Below are positions 16,953 to 26,547 of a DNA stretch of 64,000 bases, in pieces (positions within the stretch are counted from its first letter, which is position 1; each line of letters begins with the position of its first letter). The translations under genes were made by a program, and so were the position numbers. This DNA is from Flavivirga abyssicola (lineage in GTDB: Bacteria; Bacteroidota; Bacteroidia; Flavobacteriales; Flavobacteriaceae): NCBI RefSeq assembly GCF_030540775.2, contig NZ_CP141266.1, forward strand, positions 2,591,001 to 2,655,000. The letters run 5' to 3'. The notes beneath the pieces were generated by a model that was given only the letters and a program-made list of their open reading frames with translations, had not been told where the DNA came from and made no database searches.

Positions 16953-18542
16953 TTATTTCTTATTAACTAAATCCATTAAATCAACATCGTTTCCTAACAA
17001 TATTTCTGTTGGGTTGATACGCCCTTCCATAGTATCATTTTCTAGTTTTAAAACACCTCTTGGGCATACTGCGCTACAAATACCACAGCCTACACAACTA
17101 GAACGTACAATGTTTTCTCCTTTTTGAGCATAAGCGCGAACATCAATTCCCATTTCACAGCTGTTGGAGCAGTTACCACAAGAAATACATTGTCCACCAT
17201 TGGTTGTAATTCTAAATTTAGAGAATAAACGTTGTTGAAATCCTAAAATAGCAGCCATCGGGCATCCAAAACGACACCAAGATCTGCTTCCTAAAATAGG
17301 ATAAAACCCTGTGCCAATAACTCCAGAGAAAATAGATCCTATATAGACTCCATAAGCAGAACGCAAAGCACTTCCTTTTATAAAGAATACGTTGTCTGTT
17401 GTGCCGGTAAAGTACATAATGACTAATAAAGCAATCACGACAAAATAACCGATAGCTCCATATTTAGCATCTTTACCAAGTTCTTTACGTTTAAAATACA
17501 TAACGCCAGCAAAAACTAAAGTTAAGAATCCAATGACTAAACTTATGAATAGACCTTTAGTTAACCAAAAAGCATTATGATCATAGCCTAAATAGGTATA
17601 TACCATGGCAACCGTCATAACTACAGAGAAAACAAGGACTGTATGGATTAACCAGCGTTCTAATTTCCAGGCAGACATTTTTTTAGAAGATAATTGTCTA
17701 AAGGAGTCTCCGGCAGTTTCGGCTAGTCCACCACAACCGCAAACCCATGAGCAATACCAACGTTTTCCGTATTTATAGGTTAAAATAGGTGTTATGACGA
17801 AAATGGAAATAATACCAAACAAAATTAATGCTAAACCAATATTTCCGTTAGAAAGAAATCCTTTTACAGACCATTCATCAAAAATATAATAGTTAAGAGG
17901 CCATACACTTTTTAGGTCATAATAAGGTAGATCTGAGTTCATGACATACATAAATTCCGGAATCAAAAAAGCAAAACCTAATTGGAAAAACATAACGGAT
18001 GCCGTTCGCAATTGTTGATACCTGTTATGTCTGTATTTAAGCATAAATTTATACCCAAAAGCCAGAATAGCTACCGTGTATAATGTGCCGTAAACAAACC
18101 ATTGACTGGCATTTCTACCACTTAACAAGTTACTTAAAGGATCAAAAAGTGAAATTAAGCCCGTATTTGAAGCGCCATCTTTACCCAATCCTAAATACTG
18201 TGGATAAAAATATAATACAATGTAAAATGCTGTTAGAATAACGCCCAGAATCCAACCCCAAACACCTCGGGATGATATGGACTTAAACCAAACACCATCA
18301 TTTTTAATACCTTCTAATTTGGTTAAATAAGCGTCTCTTGAATATATTATAATCCCAGCAGATATTAAGCCTAATGATAAGGTTAGGAATAATCCCTTGT
18401 TAGGAAAGTTAGTATTAAACAATGCGAGTGCTAATATAAATAACCCTAAAATACCAACCGCTAAAGCTATTTTTTGTTTGTTTGAAATGTCTACAGCATC
18501 TGGTTTAGCTAAAGACATACTATGATTTATTTTATTGCTCAT
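16953..18542 (-). CDS. Membrane polyferredoxin, NapH/CcoG-like 4Fe-4S protein
   Basis: The 529-residue protein has about nine membrane segments. Cys motifs include CSWVCGCGG and CRFGCPMA in the membrane part and two ferredoxin clusters near the C-terminus: CISCGNCSNSC (from about residue 452) and CVGCGICSAVCP (from about 483). It should carry two 4Fe-4S clusters and move electrons between membrane and cytoplasm, as in NapH, NosR and CcoG relatives. It starts 9 bp after the FAD oxidoreductase gene, its likely electron partner. Confidence 0.88.
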   Translation of the reverse strand: MSNKINHSMSLAKPDAVDISNKQKIALAVGILGLFILALALFNTNFPNKGLFLTLSLGLISAGIIIYSRDAYLTKLEGIKNDGVWFKSISSRGVWGWILGVILTAFYIVLYFYPQYLGLGKDGASNTGLISLFDPLSNLLSGRNASQWFVYGTLYTVAILAFGYKFMLKYRHNRYQQLRTASVMFFQLGFAFLIPEFMYVMNSDLPYYDLKSVWPLNYYIFDEWSVKGFLSNGNIGLALILFGIISIFVITPILTYKYGKRWYCSWVCGCGGLAETAGDSFRQLSSKKMSAWKLERWLIHTVLVFSVVMTVAMVYTYLGYDHNAFWLTKGLFISLVIGFLTLVFAGVMYFKRKELGKDAKYGAIGYFVVIALLVIMYFTGTTDNVFFIKGSALRSAYGVYIGSIFSGVIGTGFYPILGSRSWCRFGCPMAAILGFQQRLFSKFRITTNGGQCISCGNCSNSCEMGIDVRAYAQKGENIVRSSCVGCGICSAVCPRGVLKLENDTMEGRINPTEILLGNDVDLMDLVNKK

Positions 18543-18551
18543 GATATATTT

Positions 18552-19850
18552 TTATACAATTTGTAATTTGTTTTTAAATGCAGAATAAATATCAGCTTCA
18601 TAAGTTTTATAAAACTCAGGATCAAAATTGGCTTCTGCTAAATGTTCCATAACATAATCAACATCTCTTTTTTCTGTAAGCCATGTATCAAAAATGTCGT
18701 GTCGCATTCTAATACCAAAGGTATTTATGCCTAAAAATTCATTAGTATTTTTATTATAACATACCGTAATACATTTAGTATCATCTTCATGTTTCCAGTG
18801 AAAATGTGCTTCGTTTTCTCTAGGCTTGGCAAAAACCCATCCGTAAGTTTGATATTCGATATCTAAAAATTTGGCAGAGTTAAACCAATGACCTGGTTTG
18901 TATTGAATACGATTTCCGCAGATGGTTTGTGCTACCGTTTCCCCCATCATACGACCTGTGTACCACACAGCTTCAATAGGACGACGGCCATTAATGCCTT
19001 CATGTTGTTCGGCACAGTCACCTATAGCATATACATCTGGAACGTTGGTTTCTAGAAAACGATTTACTTTAACGCCTCGACCGGTTTCGATGTTAGATTC
19101 TTTTATAAAATCGATATTAGGAGACACCCCAGCAGTAAGTCCAACAACATCACAAGCAATTTCTTCACCGGTTTCTTGTATGATGATGGATTTTACCTTA
19201 CCATTTTCATCAGAAATAATCTCTTTTAAATTATTGCCTAATCTTAAATCTATATGATGATTTTTTATATGTCTGTTAACCATAGCTGATTCTCCTTCTG
19301 GTAAAACACCATTCCAGAAACTATCTTCTCTTACTAAAAAGGTAACAGGAATATTGCGACTGTTTAGCATCTCGGCAAGTTCGATACCTATTAGGCCACC
19401 CCCAACTATTACAGCTCGTTTACATACTTTATTATTGGGGGCATATTTCTCTAAATTCTCTAAATCTTGTTTGTGATACATGCCCATAACACCATCTAAA
19501 TCCTGACCAGGCCATCCAAATTTGTTTGGTTTACTTCCTGTGGCAATTATGAGTTTGTCATATTGTAAAGAATCACCATCGGCAAAGTGTAAGGTCTTAT
19601 TTTGGGTTTCTACATTTTTAACATAACCTTTTTTAAGGTTAATTCTATTTTTTTCCCAAAACCAGTTTTCATAAGGTTGCGTATGCTCAAATTTCATATG
19701 TCCCATGTATATGTACATAAGCGCAGTACGTGAAAAGAAATAATCTGTTTCTGCGGATACAATGGTAATTTGCTTATCTGATAATTTACGAATATGTCTC
19801 GCAGCAGTTACGCCCGAAATTCCGTTTCCAATAATAACAATGTGTTCCAT
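18552..19850 (-). CDS. FAD-dependent pyridine-nucleotide oxidoreductase
   Basis: The 432-residue product has an N-terminal FAD motif IGNGISG (7-13), the conserved IIATGSKP (101-108), the NAD(P)H-binding GGGLIG (150-155) and the second FAD motif VYAIGDCAE in the last third. This fits the NirB/rubredoxin-reductase/nitric-oxide-reductase-like group. It lacks the C-terminal siroheme domain of full NirB. As first gene of a tight operon with the membrane polyferredoxin, it probably passes electrons from NAD(P)H to it. Substrate is not known. Confidence 0.88.
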   Translation of the reverse strand: MEHIVIIGNGISGVTAARHIRKLSDKQITIVSAETDYFFSRTALMYIYMGHMKFEHTQPYENWFWEKNRINLKKGYVKNVETQNKTLHFADGDSLQYDKLIIATGSKPNKFGWPGQDLDGVMGMYHKQDLENLEKYAPNNKVCKRAVIVGGGLIGIELAEMLNSRNIPVTFLVREDSFWNGVLPEGESAMVNRHIKNHHIDLRLGNNLKEIISDENGKVKSIIIQETGEEIACDVVGLTAGVSPNIDFIKESNIETGRGVKVNRFLETNVPDVYAIGDCAEQHEGINGRRPIEAVWYTGRMMGETVAQTICGNRIQYKPGHWFNSAKFLDIEYQTYGWVFAKPRENEAHFHWKHEDDTKCITVCYNKNTNEFLGINTFGIRMRHDIFDTWLTEKRDVDYVMEHLAEANFDPEFYKTYEADIYSAFKNKLQIV

Positions 19851-20142
19851 ATGTTAGTCGTTATTTGTTTTGTATTGTGAAATGTAATTTGCCAAAAAAC
19901 ACAATTGGTTATCTGTGTTTATTTGGGAGATAGCATTTTATGAATTCTAATTGTGCTGGGGTTTATGTCGAAACTAAAGATAAGAACTTAATGCGAACGG
20001 GCATATTTAGAATAAATATAAATTATTTTTTAATTGTAAGTTTTAAAATGAAATTCAGACGCGAAAAATTTTACATTTTTTTTGAAAGTTTGTTAAAATG
20101 GTTCAGACTGAAGCAACGTTAAAAATCAATAAACATATAAAA

Positions 20143-20856
20143 ATGAAGAATATAACAATTATAGTATTAATATTTTTTGGAAGCTTATCGCTTTCGGCAC
20201 AAGATTTAAATACCTTTTTTGAAAAAGCAGATAGCTTCTTTAAGGCGCATGTTGCAGACGGCAAAGTAGCATATTCAAAAATTAACTCTAATAAAGAATC
20301 TCTTGATGAGGTTTTGAAATTAGCAGAAACCATTTCAGTGTCAAAAAGCGATGCTAACAACTATCAGGCATTTTGGATTAACGCTTATAACCTATCAGTA
20401 ATAAAGGGGATTATAAACAACTATCCAACAAAATCACCTTTAAATCATGCCGGTTTTTTTGATAAAATAACCTATCCTTTAGGCGGCAAGAAAATTACTT
20501 TAAACGATATTGAACACAAATTATTAAGAGCACAATTTAATGACGCCCGTTTTCATTTTGTATTAGTATGCGGAGCATTAGGATGTCCACCTTTAATTAA
20601 TAAAGCATATTTGCCTAGTACGTTAGATTCACAAATGGATGTACAGACCAAAAAGGCCTTAAATGGTAGTTTTTTAAAGGTAAATACTAAAAAGAAACGC
20701 GTTCAGGCATCTCAAATCATGGAGTGGTATAAAAAAGATTTTACTATGAAGGGTAAAACAGAAATAGACTTCATTAATACATATAGAACAGAAAAAATAC
20801 CTAATAACTTTAAACTAAGCTACTTTCCATATAATTGGAATGTAAATAAACAATAA
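20143..20856 (+). CDS. DUF547 domain-containing secreted protein
   Basis: I place the start at ATG 20143, where MKNITIIVLIFFGSLSLSAQ forms a good signal peptide; the longer frame adds a non-signal leader. The product of 237 residues contains the DUF547 hallmarks WINAYN and FVLVCGALGCPPL. DUF547 is a papain-like or transglutaminase-like fold of unknown role. A paralogue lies in the arsenosugar locus at 31822-32676. The next gene, 38 bp on, encodes an outer-membrane protein, and the two probably form one transcript. Confidence 0.88.
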   Translation: MKNITIIVLIFFGSLSLSAQDLNTFFEKADSFFKAHVADGKVAYSKINSNKESLDEVLKLAETISVSKSDANNYQAFWINAYNLSVIKGIINNYPTKSPLNHAGFFDKITYPLGGKKITLNDIEHKLLRAQFNDARFHFVLVCGALGCPPLINKAYLPSTLDSQMDVQTKKALNGSFLKVNTKKKRVQASQIMEWYKKDFTMKGKTEIDFINTYRTEKIPNNFKLSYFPYNWNVNKQ

Positions 20857-20894
20857 GAACAAATAATAAAATAACAAATCAAAAATAGAATACA

Positions 20895-21812
20895 ATGAAA
20901 AAAATAATATTAGCATTACTAGCAATAACAACTATATCGGTTTCAGGTTTTTCACAGGAAACAAATGAAGATCAAGAAAAGAGTAATATTCAAACATATA
21001 CACCTTCAAAATTATTAAAGAAAGGACAATGGGATATTAAATTTTTTAATAGCCTTTATACGCAAACTGAACAAACAGATTCAGGAAGTAAATCTCAAAA
21101 AATAGCACGACAAAACTTTTTTACTAATACCACAGAAATATATACAGGTATAAGCGATAATGCAAGAATAAATGTAGGTTTAGTTTTTCAAATAAGATCT
21201 AATAATTATGGAGGACAGGGTGCTTTTAGTGTTTTCGATTTTGATAATAATAAAGTTGATTCTAGAAGTGGCTTTACAACAATAGCACCATCAATAAGAG
21301 TACAGCCTTTTGCTAATGTTCCTAATTTTTCATTTACAAGTTCTGTATACTTTGCAATATTTGGAGATGAGCCTAATGCGGCATATTTAGATAAAAAAAG
21401 TACATTTTGGGAAACAAAATTCTTTTTCGATAAAACTTTTGGAGGCGGAGATTGGCAAATTTTTACCGAAGCAGATTTCGGGTTTAACTTTGGAGAAAAA
21501 TCTTCTGAAGCTGATCCAGCTACAGAAAATGTAGGGGAACGTTTTGCTAATAACAGCTTGTTTTTACCATTAAGTGCTTTTTTAAGTTATTTCCCTTCAA
21601 GTAAATCAACAATATTTGTAAATGCTCAGCAGGCTTTTTTAATTGATTTAGGTAACGATTTCTCTCAACGTTATACCCAATTAGGTTTTGGAGGGAAATA
21701 TCAAATAACGCAAGCTTTAAATTTAGAGGCTTCGTTTGGGAAAATAGTAACTGGAAATAATTTTCAGGGATTAGGACAGACATTTAGTTTAGGTTTAAGA
21801 GCACTGCTTTAA
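20895..21812 (+). CDS. Probable outer-membrane beta-barrel protein
   Basis: The 305-residue protein has a signal peptide (about 1-20, ending SGFSQ). After it come many amphipathic strands such as IYTGISDNARINVGLVFQIR, SVYFAIFGDE and LNLEASFGKIVTGNNFQGLGQTFSLGLRALL, ending in a C-terminal hydrophobic Leu. This pattern suits an outer-membrane barrel of the transporter/phenol-degradation type. No substrate is indicated. It lies between the DUF547 gene and the GH113-like hydrolase on the same strand. Confidence 0.7.
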   Translation: MKKIILALLAITTISVSGFSQETNEDQEKSNIQTYTPSKLLKKGQWDIKFFNSLYTQTEQTDSGSKSQKIARQNFFTNTTEIYTGISDNARINVGLVFQIRSNNYGGQGAFSVFDFDNNKVDSRSGFTTIAPSIRVQPFANVPNFSFTSSVYFAIFGDEPNAAYLDKKSTFWETKFFFDKTFGGGDWQIFTEADFGFNFGEKSSEADPATENVGERFANNSLFLPLSAFLSYFPSSKSTIFVNAQQAFLIDLGNDFSQRYTQLGFGGKYQITQALNLEASFGKIVTGNNFQGLGQTFSLGLRALL

Positions 21813-21860
21813 TCATTAATAAATAGTAAATTAGGAGTTTTGAAAGTTATTTTATTACAC

Positions 21861-22865
21861 ATGAAAAAATTCAAACTCCTAATTACACTTTCGGTTTTAC
21901 TGCTTCAATCCTGTACTTCACAATCTAAAAAAATTAACGGTATTAGTTTTGTGGCCTCAAGAGAAGCTGTCAATCAAAGTCATATTAAACCTGTTGTTAA
22001 TTTAAATGCAAATTATGCAGCCGTAATGCCTTTTGGGTTTATTAAAAATCTGAACCATCCGGACATCGTATTCAATACAAACAGACAATGGTTTGGAGAA
22101 ACTAAAGAAGGCGCAAAACAGTATATCGAAGAACTTTATAAGTCGAATATAAAAGTGATGCTAAAACCTCAAATTTGGGTTTGGCACGGAGAATTTACGG
22201 GTTATATAGAAATGAAGAATAAAACAGATTGGAGCGTACTGGAAACATCATATTCAAAATTTATTTTGGAATATGCTCAATTGGCTCAGGAGATGAAAGT
22301 TGATATATTTTGTATTGGTACTGAACTTGAGAAATTTATTGAAAACAGACCTAATTATTGGAAAAACTTAATAGTAAAAATAAAGCAGATATATAAGGGT
22401 AAACTGACCTATGCAGCCAATTGGAATGAGTTTAATCGCACGCCTTTTTGGAGTGATTTAGATTATATTGGCGTTGATGCCTATTTTCCAGTGAGTCATA
22501 GTAAAACACCAACGTTTAATGAGTGTTTAAAAGGCTGGAAAACCCATGTGAAAACGATATCGAAAATTTCTAATAAAAACAAAAAACCAATTTTATTTAC
22601 GGAATTTGGATATAGGAGTGTCGATTATTCTGGAAAAGAACCTTGGAAAAGTGATAGAAGTATGTATCAAGTAAATCTTGAAGCGCAAACCAATACTACG
22701 CAAGCACTTTTTGAAACATTTTGGAAAGAAGATTGGTTTGCAGGTGGATTCATTTGGAAATGGTTTCATAATCATAGTAAATCTGGAGGAGATAATAACT
22801 CACAATTTACGCCTCAAAATAAGCCTGTTGAAGCTTTAATACGAAAACAATATCATTTAAAATGA
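21861..22865 (+). CDS. GH113-like glycoside hydrolase lipoprotein
   Basis: I choose ATG 21861 because it gives a clean lipoprotein signal, LLITLSVLLLQSC (Cys18); the upstream TTG adds only seven residues. The 334-residue product reads like a TIM-barrel of the GH113 beta-mannanase group: QIWVWHG, then FCIGTELEKF with the acid/base Glu (about 155), and PILFTEFGYRS with the nucleophile Glu (about 248), plus FIWKWFH near the end. It may act on a mannan-type glycan at the cell envelope. The stop overlaps the next ATG (ATGA). Confidence 0.82.
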   Translation: MKKFKLLITLSVLLLQSCTSQSKKINGISFVASREAVNQSHIKPVVNLNANYAAVMPFGFIKNLNHPDIVFNTNRQWFGETKEGAKQYIEELYKSNIKVMLKPQIWVWHGEFTGYIEMKNKTDWSVLETSYSKFILEYAQLAQEMKVDIFCIGTELEKFIENRPNYWKNLIVKIKQIYKGKLTYAANWNEFNRTPFWSDLDYIGVDAYFPVSHSKTPTFNECLKGWKTHVKTISKISNKNKKPILFTEFGYRSVDYSGKEPWKSDRSMYQVNLEAQTNTTQALFETFWKEDWFAGGFIWKWFHNHSKSGGDNNSQFTPQNKPVEALIRKQYHLK

Positions 22866-23590
22866 ATACTATAAAATACATCATTATATGTTGCTTGATT
22901 TTAGTTTCTTGCTCAAATGATGATGACGAAATATCAACATTATCAGCTTATATTGAAGGAACAACAATCGAAACAGGAGCCGTTATAGCCTGTGCGGCTA
23001 GTGATAAAGATAGTAATGATGTTTTAACATTTTATTATCCAGAACCTGGAGCAACCAATGTTCGGTTTTACCAAACAAATGATGCGAATGTTGATCATAG
23101 CAATTTTTCAAATTATTCCAGAGTATTGTTAAATAGCGATCCTTTTTTTAATGGCTATTTAGGTAAGTTTACACAAACAGCAGCTTCCACTGAAAGATGG
23201 ATTGTTGTTACGTTTGAATTGGAAGGAGAAATAAAAATATCTAACCCTATTAGAACCAAACAAATTTCGAAACCTACGGTTTGGAGCGAAGATGTTGATA
23301 TTAACCAGGATGAATCAGGAATGCCGAAGTTTACATGGGTTGATAATCCTGTGGGAGACAATGCTATTTATTTTCAAGTCATTTCTACTGCTCAAAACGA
23401 GTTGTTGTCCGGTACATATACTTATGAAAACTATTTTCAATATTATAAAACGGACAACGTGGTTTTAAATATAACTACAGAAACCCCGCCAGTTCTAACG
23501 TTAAATAATACTTATAACTTCACTTTAATGGATGTAAGTGAAGATAATTGGGTGAATTTAGTAATTAGCAAAAATTTTATCGCACAGTGA
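22862..23590 (+). CDS. Lipoprotein of unknown function
   Basis: The 242-residue product has a lipoprotein signal with Cys17 followed by SNDDDE, the surface-export pattern of Bacteroidota. The mature part is beta-rich with no motif I recognise. It overlaps the upstream hydrolase by 4 bp and the downstream Omp85-like gene by 4 bp (GTGA), so the three are translated as a unit. A role in glycan handling or as partner of the barrel protein is inference from position. Confidence 0.75.
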   Translation: MNTIKYIIICCLILVSCSNDDDEISTLSAYIEGTTIETGAVIACAASDKDSNDVLTFYYPEPGATNVRFYQTNDANVDHSNFSNYSRVLLNSDPFFNGYLGKFTQTAASTERWIVVTFELEGEIKISNPIRTKQISKPTVWSEDVDINQDESGMPKFTWVDNPVGDNAIYFQVISTAQNELLSGTYTYENYFQYYKTDNVVLNITTETPPVLTLNNTYNFTLMDVSEDNWVNLVISKNFIAQ

Positions 23591-24858
23591 AAAGAGTAAT
23601 CACATTAGTCTTAATATTCTTTTTTGCATTTTCATACGCACAGGAAAATAGTATTTACAAAGTTGATATAGAAGGAAACAAAAGAACCAGAACAGCATTC
23701 TTAAAAAGATTAGCTTTTGTAAAAGAAGGTGCTGTTTTAGATTCGGCCAAGATAGCTTCAGATGTAAGACGTTTAAAATTATTGCCATCTGTTGCAAATG
23801 CTGAATATAAATTAGAGTCTTTAGATAAAGGCAAATATCATTTAACCTATATTATAGAAGAGAATTTTGCTATCATTCCTGGGTTAAATATATCAACAGA
23901 TAATAATGGGGAGTTTGCTTATAGAACTTCAATATTCGATTTTAATTTCTTAGGTAGAAATCAAATAATAGGCGGGTTTTACAGCAGAGATGTATTTAAT
24001 TCGTATGGTGCTTTTTGGGAGGCCCCAAACTTATTCACTCGGAAACTAGGAATAGGTTTGAATTATCAAAACCTAGTATCCCAGGAACCTGTTTTTTTTA
24101 ATAATGGTAGTGATGTAAATTATAAATTTAATTACAAGGCATTTGAAATTAAGCTTCAGTATGAACCAAATTTTCATAACCGATTAGAGTTGGGTTTGAA
24201 TATTGATTCAGAAGCTTATAGTTTTTTAGAGGGAAATTTGCCAGCTGAAATCCCTACTTCTTTAAAAGCTAATAAAGTATCTGTTATTGGTGAATATGAG
24301 TATAATAATATCAACATATTTTACCAGTATCAAAACGGCTTTAGGAGTATTCTAACGTATAGGTTTGTTACAGGAAATAAAGGAGAAGATAACCTTTTAA
24401 GGAATTTTTTTATTGGTCGTAATGATTTTGAGTATTTTAAAAGAGTAGGCAAAAGAGGCAATTGGGCAAATAGATTGCGACTGGCCTATGCATCTAATGA
24501 CGAAACCCCTTTTGCTCCTTTTGCAGTAGATAATCAATTAAATATCAGGGGAACAGGTAATACCATAGATAGAGGTACTGCAGCAATAGTTCTCAATACC
24601 GAATACCGGCAGACGCTATATGAAAAAGGTTGGTTTGTATTACAGGGAAATGCTTTTGTTGATACGGGGTCTTGGAGGACTCCCGGAGGTGATTTAGGAG
24701 AGTTGTTTGATGGTAGTACGATTAAATTTTATCCAGGGTTGGGAATCAGGTTTATACATAAAAGAATTTTTAATGCCGTTTTCAGATTAGATTATGGCTA
24801 TGGACTAGGAGATGATGCTACCAATGGAATTGTTTTTGGAATTGGACAATACTTTTAA
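23587..24858 (+). CDS. Short Omp85-like outer-membrane protein (copy 1)
   Basis: The 423-residue protein has a signal peptide (ending SYAQ), one POTRA-like unit (about 20-90; VDIEGNKRTRTAFLKRLAFVKEG and DVRRLKLLPSV) and a barrel of the BamA/TamA D15 type with NIRGTGNTIDRGTAAIVLNTEYRQ and GNAFVDTGSW. BamA has five POTRA units and about 800 residues, so this is a minimal relative. It may secrete or insert a specific partner. The start is GTG at 23587, overlapping the upstream stop. The next gene is a clear paralogue. Confidence 0.85.
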   Translation: MKRVITLVLIFFFAFSYAQENSIYKVDIEGNKRTRTAFLKRLAFVKEGAVLDSAKIASDVRRLKLLPSVANAEYKLESLDKGKYHLTYIIEENFAIIPGLNISTDNNGEFAYRTSIFDFNFLGRNQIIGGFYSRDVFNSYGAFWEAPNLFTRKLGIGLNYQNLVSQEPVFFNNGSDVNYKFNYKAFEIKLQYEPNFHNRLELGLNIDSEAYSFLEGNLPAEIPTSLKANKVSVIGEYEYNNINIFYQYQNGFRSILTYRFVTGNKGEDNLLRNFFIGRNDFEYFKRVGKRGNWANRLRLAYASNDETPFAPFAVDNQLNIRGTGNTIDRGTAAIVLNTEYRQTLYEKGWFVLQGNAFVDTGSWRTPGGDLGELFDGSTIKFYPGLGIRFIHKRIFNAVFRLDYGYGLGDDATNGIVFGIGQYF

Positions 24859-24884
24859 GATTTAAAAGTTTTATTTTTATTACA

Positions 24885-24892
24885 TAATTTTG
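24885..24892 (+). promoter_or_regulatory. -7 box before the second Omp85-like gene
   Basis: TAATTTTG matches TAnnTTTG and lies nine bases before the ATG at 24902. It implies that copy 2 can be transcribed separately from copy 1. No -33 TTG is clear. Confidence 0.4.
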
Positions 24893-24901
24893 CATCTATA
24901 A

Positions 24902-26158
24902 ATGTTTAAAAGAACTATTGTATTTTTATTACTTATTTTAGGTTTGTATTCTTATGGACAAGAGAAAATAGTTCATGACCTTAAAATTCAAGGTAATAAA
25001 AAATTAAAGACCTCATTTATAAAAAACATATCGACCACCAAACCTGGAAGTAAATTAGATACCTTAATCATAGAACAAGATATTTTACGCCTAAAGCGTT
25101 TACCTTCGGTTTCTCATGCTTATTATCAAGTATTTCCATCTGAAGACAATCAATACAATGTGTTTTATAATATTGAAGAAAATTTCACTCTCATTCCTTC
25201 TTTAAGTATTTACACCACTAATAATGATGAATTTGCATATCGAGCAGGGCTCTACGAGTTTAATGCACTAGGTAGGAACATAACTGTTGGAGGCTTTTAT
25301 CAACATGATATTTATAGCTCCTATGCTGTAAACTTTAGGGCACCTTATTTGTTTTCTAATAAGTTTGGGTTAGCAATAAATCACCAAAATTTAACGACTC
25401 AGGAACCTGTTTTTTTTGAAGGAGAAACGGCCGATTATAAATATAATAATAAATCTTTTGAAATTCTAGGGTTGTATGAAATCAACTTTAAAAACAGATT
25501 CGAACTCGGTTTGAATTATTTTACAGAGGACTATAGGTTTAAAGGAGATAATATTAATAATAGACCAGAATTAAATGTCCATAAATGGCTGGTGAAAGGT
25601 ATTTATGAATATAATAATTTAGACTATTTTTATCAGTACATTTCTGGGTTTAGAAGTCAGTTTAACTTTCAGTATGTGACATCTACTAATGCTATGCTGC
25701 CAGACTTTTTTATTGGTTGGAATGATTTCTTTTACTTTAAACGTATTGGAGAACGAGGCAATTGGGCAAATAGATTAAGAATGGGCTTATCAACTAATGA
25801 TAATACACCATTTGCTCCTTTTTCTGTAGATAATAATTTAAATGTTAGAGGTGTTGGTAATACTATAGACAGAGGTACAGGGGTTATTGTACTTAATACC
25901 GAATACCGCCATACTTTATATGAAAAAGACTGGTTTGTTTTGCAAGGAAATGCTTTTGTAGATTCAGGTACCTGGAGAAATCCGGGAGGTGATTTTGGTG
26001 ATTTTAGTAAAGAGGATAACGTTAAAATATATCCTGGTTTAGGTCTCCGTTTTATTCATAAAAAAATATATAATGCCATTTTTAGAATTGATTACGGTTA
26101 TGGCATTACTAAAAATTCGACCAACGGTTTTGTGTTTGGTATTGGACAATATTTTTGA
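24902..26158 (+). CDS. Short Omp85-like outer-membrane protein (copy 2)
   Basis: The 418-residue paralogue of the preceding gene keeps the whole plan: signal peptide (ending YSYGQ), one POTRA-like unit (DLKIQGNKKLKTSFIKNI, ILRLKRLPSVSHAYY), and the barrel motifs NVRGVGNTIDRGTGVIVLNTEYRH and GNAFVDSGTW. Both end in FGIGQYF with the terminal Phe needed for barrel assembly. The tandem arrangement points to a local duplication. The substitutions are spread evenly, so the duplication is not recent. Specific partners are unknown. Confidence 0.85.
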   Translation: MFKRTIVFLLLILGLYSYGQEKIVHDLKIQGNKKLKTSFIKNISTTKPGSKLDTLIIEQDILRLKRLPSVSHAYYQVFPSEDNQYNVFYNIEENFTLIPSLSIYTTNNDEFAYRAGLYEFNALGRNITVGGFYQHDIYSSYAVNFRAPYLFSNKFGLAINHQNLTTQEPVFFEGETADYKYNNKSFEILGLYEINFKNRFELGLNYFTEDYRFKGDNINNRPELNVHKWLVKGIYEYNNLDYFYQYISGFRSQFNFQYVTSTNAMLPDFFIGWNDFFYFKRIGERGNWANRLRMGLSTNDNTPFAPFSVDNNLNVRGVGNTIDRGTGVIVLNTEYRHTLYEKDWFVLQGNAFVDSGTWRNPGGDFGDFSKEDNVKIYPGLGLRFIHKKIYNAIFRIDYGYGITKNSTNGFVFGIGQYF

Positions 26159-26547
26159 TTTTTATTCCTGCGAAGGCAGGAATCCACTTTGATATTAGAA
26201 ATATTAATATTGCTACTTTGTTTTTATAAAAACAGATGTCAACCAAATCGCCTTTATACAGCAAAACAGAAAATTTTACAGGTTTATTGAATAAAGAATT
26301 TCTTGAAACGAACTATCCTCGAGGCAGAGCCATAGAGCTATTTCGCTCGTTTAATTTTGACCTTTGGGTTGAAAACCGAAATTCTGTTATTTAGATTCCC
26401 GTTTTCACGGGAATGACAACTTCAACGGAAATCCCGAGACTTTGCCTCGGGAAATTCTTTTCGATTAAAGGTCGCTTGACGGGACATTTATCTATGAAAA
26501 TATATTATAAACTAGTAGATTCCTGCCTTCGCAGGAATGACAATACA
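26159..26547. repeat. Intergenic region made of palindromic repeats around a 52-codon ORF
   Basis: Four palindromes are seen: TTCCTGC...GCAGGAA at 26165-26182, ATTCCCGT...ACGGGAAT at 26395-26414 (followed by GACAA), TCCCGAG...CTCGGGA at 26432-26452, and TTCCTGC...GCAGGAA at 26520-26537 (followed by TGACAA). Between the first two lies an open frame, 26236-26394, product beginning MSTKSPLYSKTENF, ending just at the second palindrome. It resembles nothing I know and may be the truncated 5' end of a lost gene. Confidence 0.65.

Noticed and set aside
19940-20122. 60-codon plus-strand frame before the DUF547 gene
   Set aside because: It overlaps the likely promoter and leader of the downstream gene, has no recognisable feature and ends within the leader.
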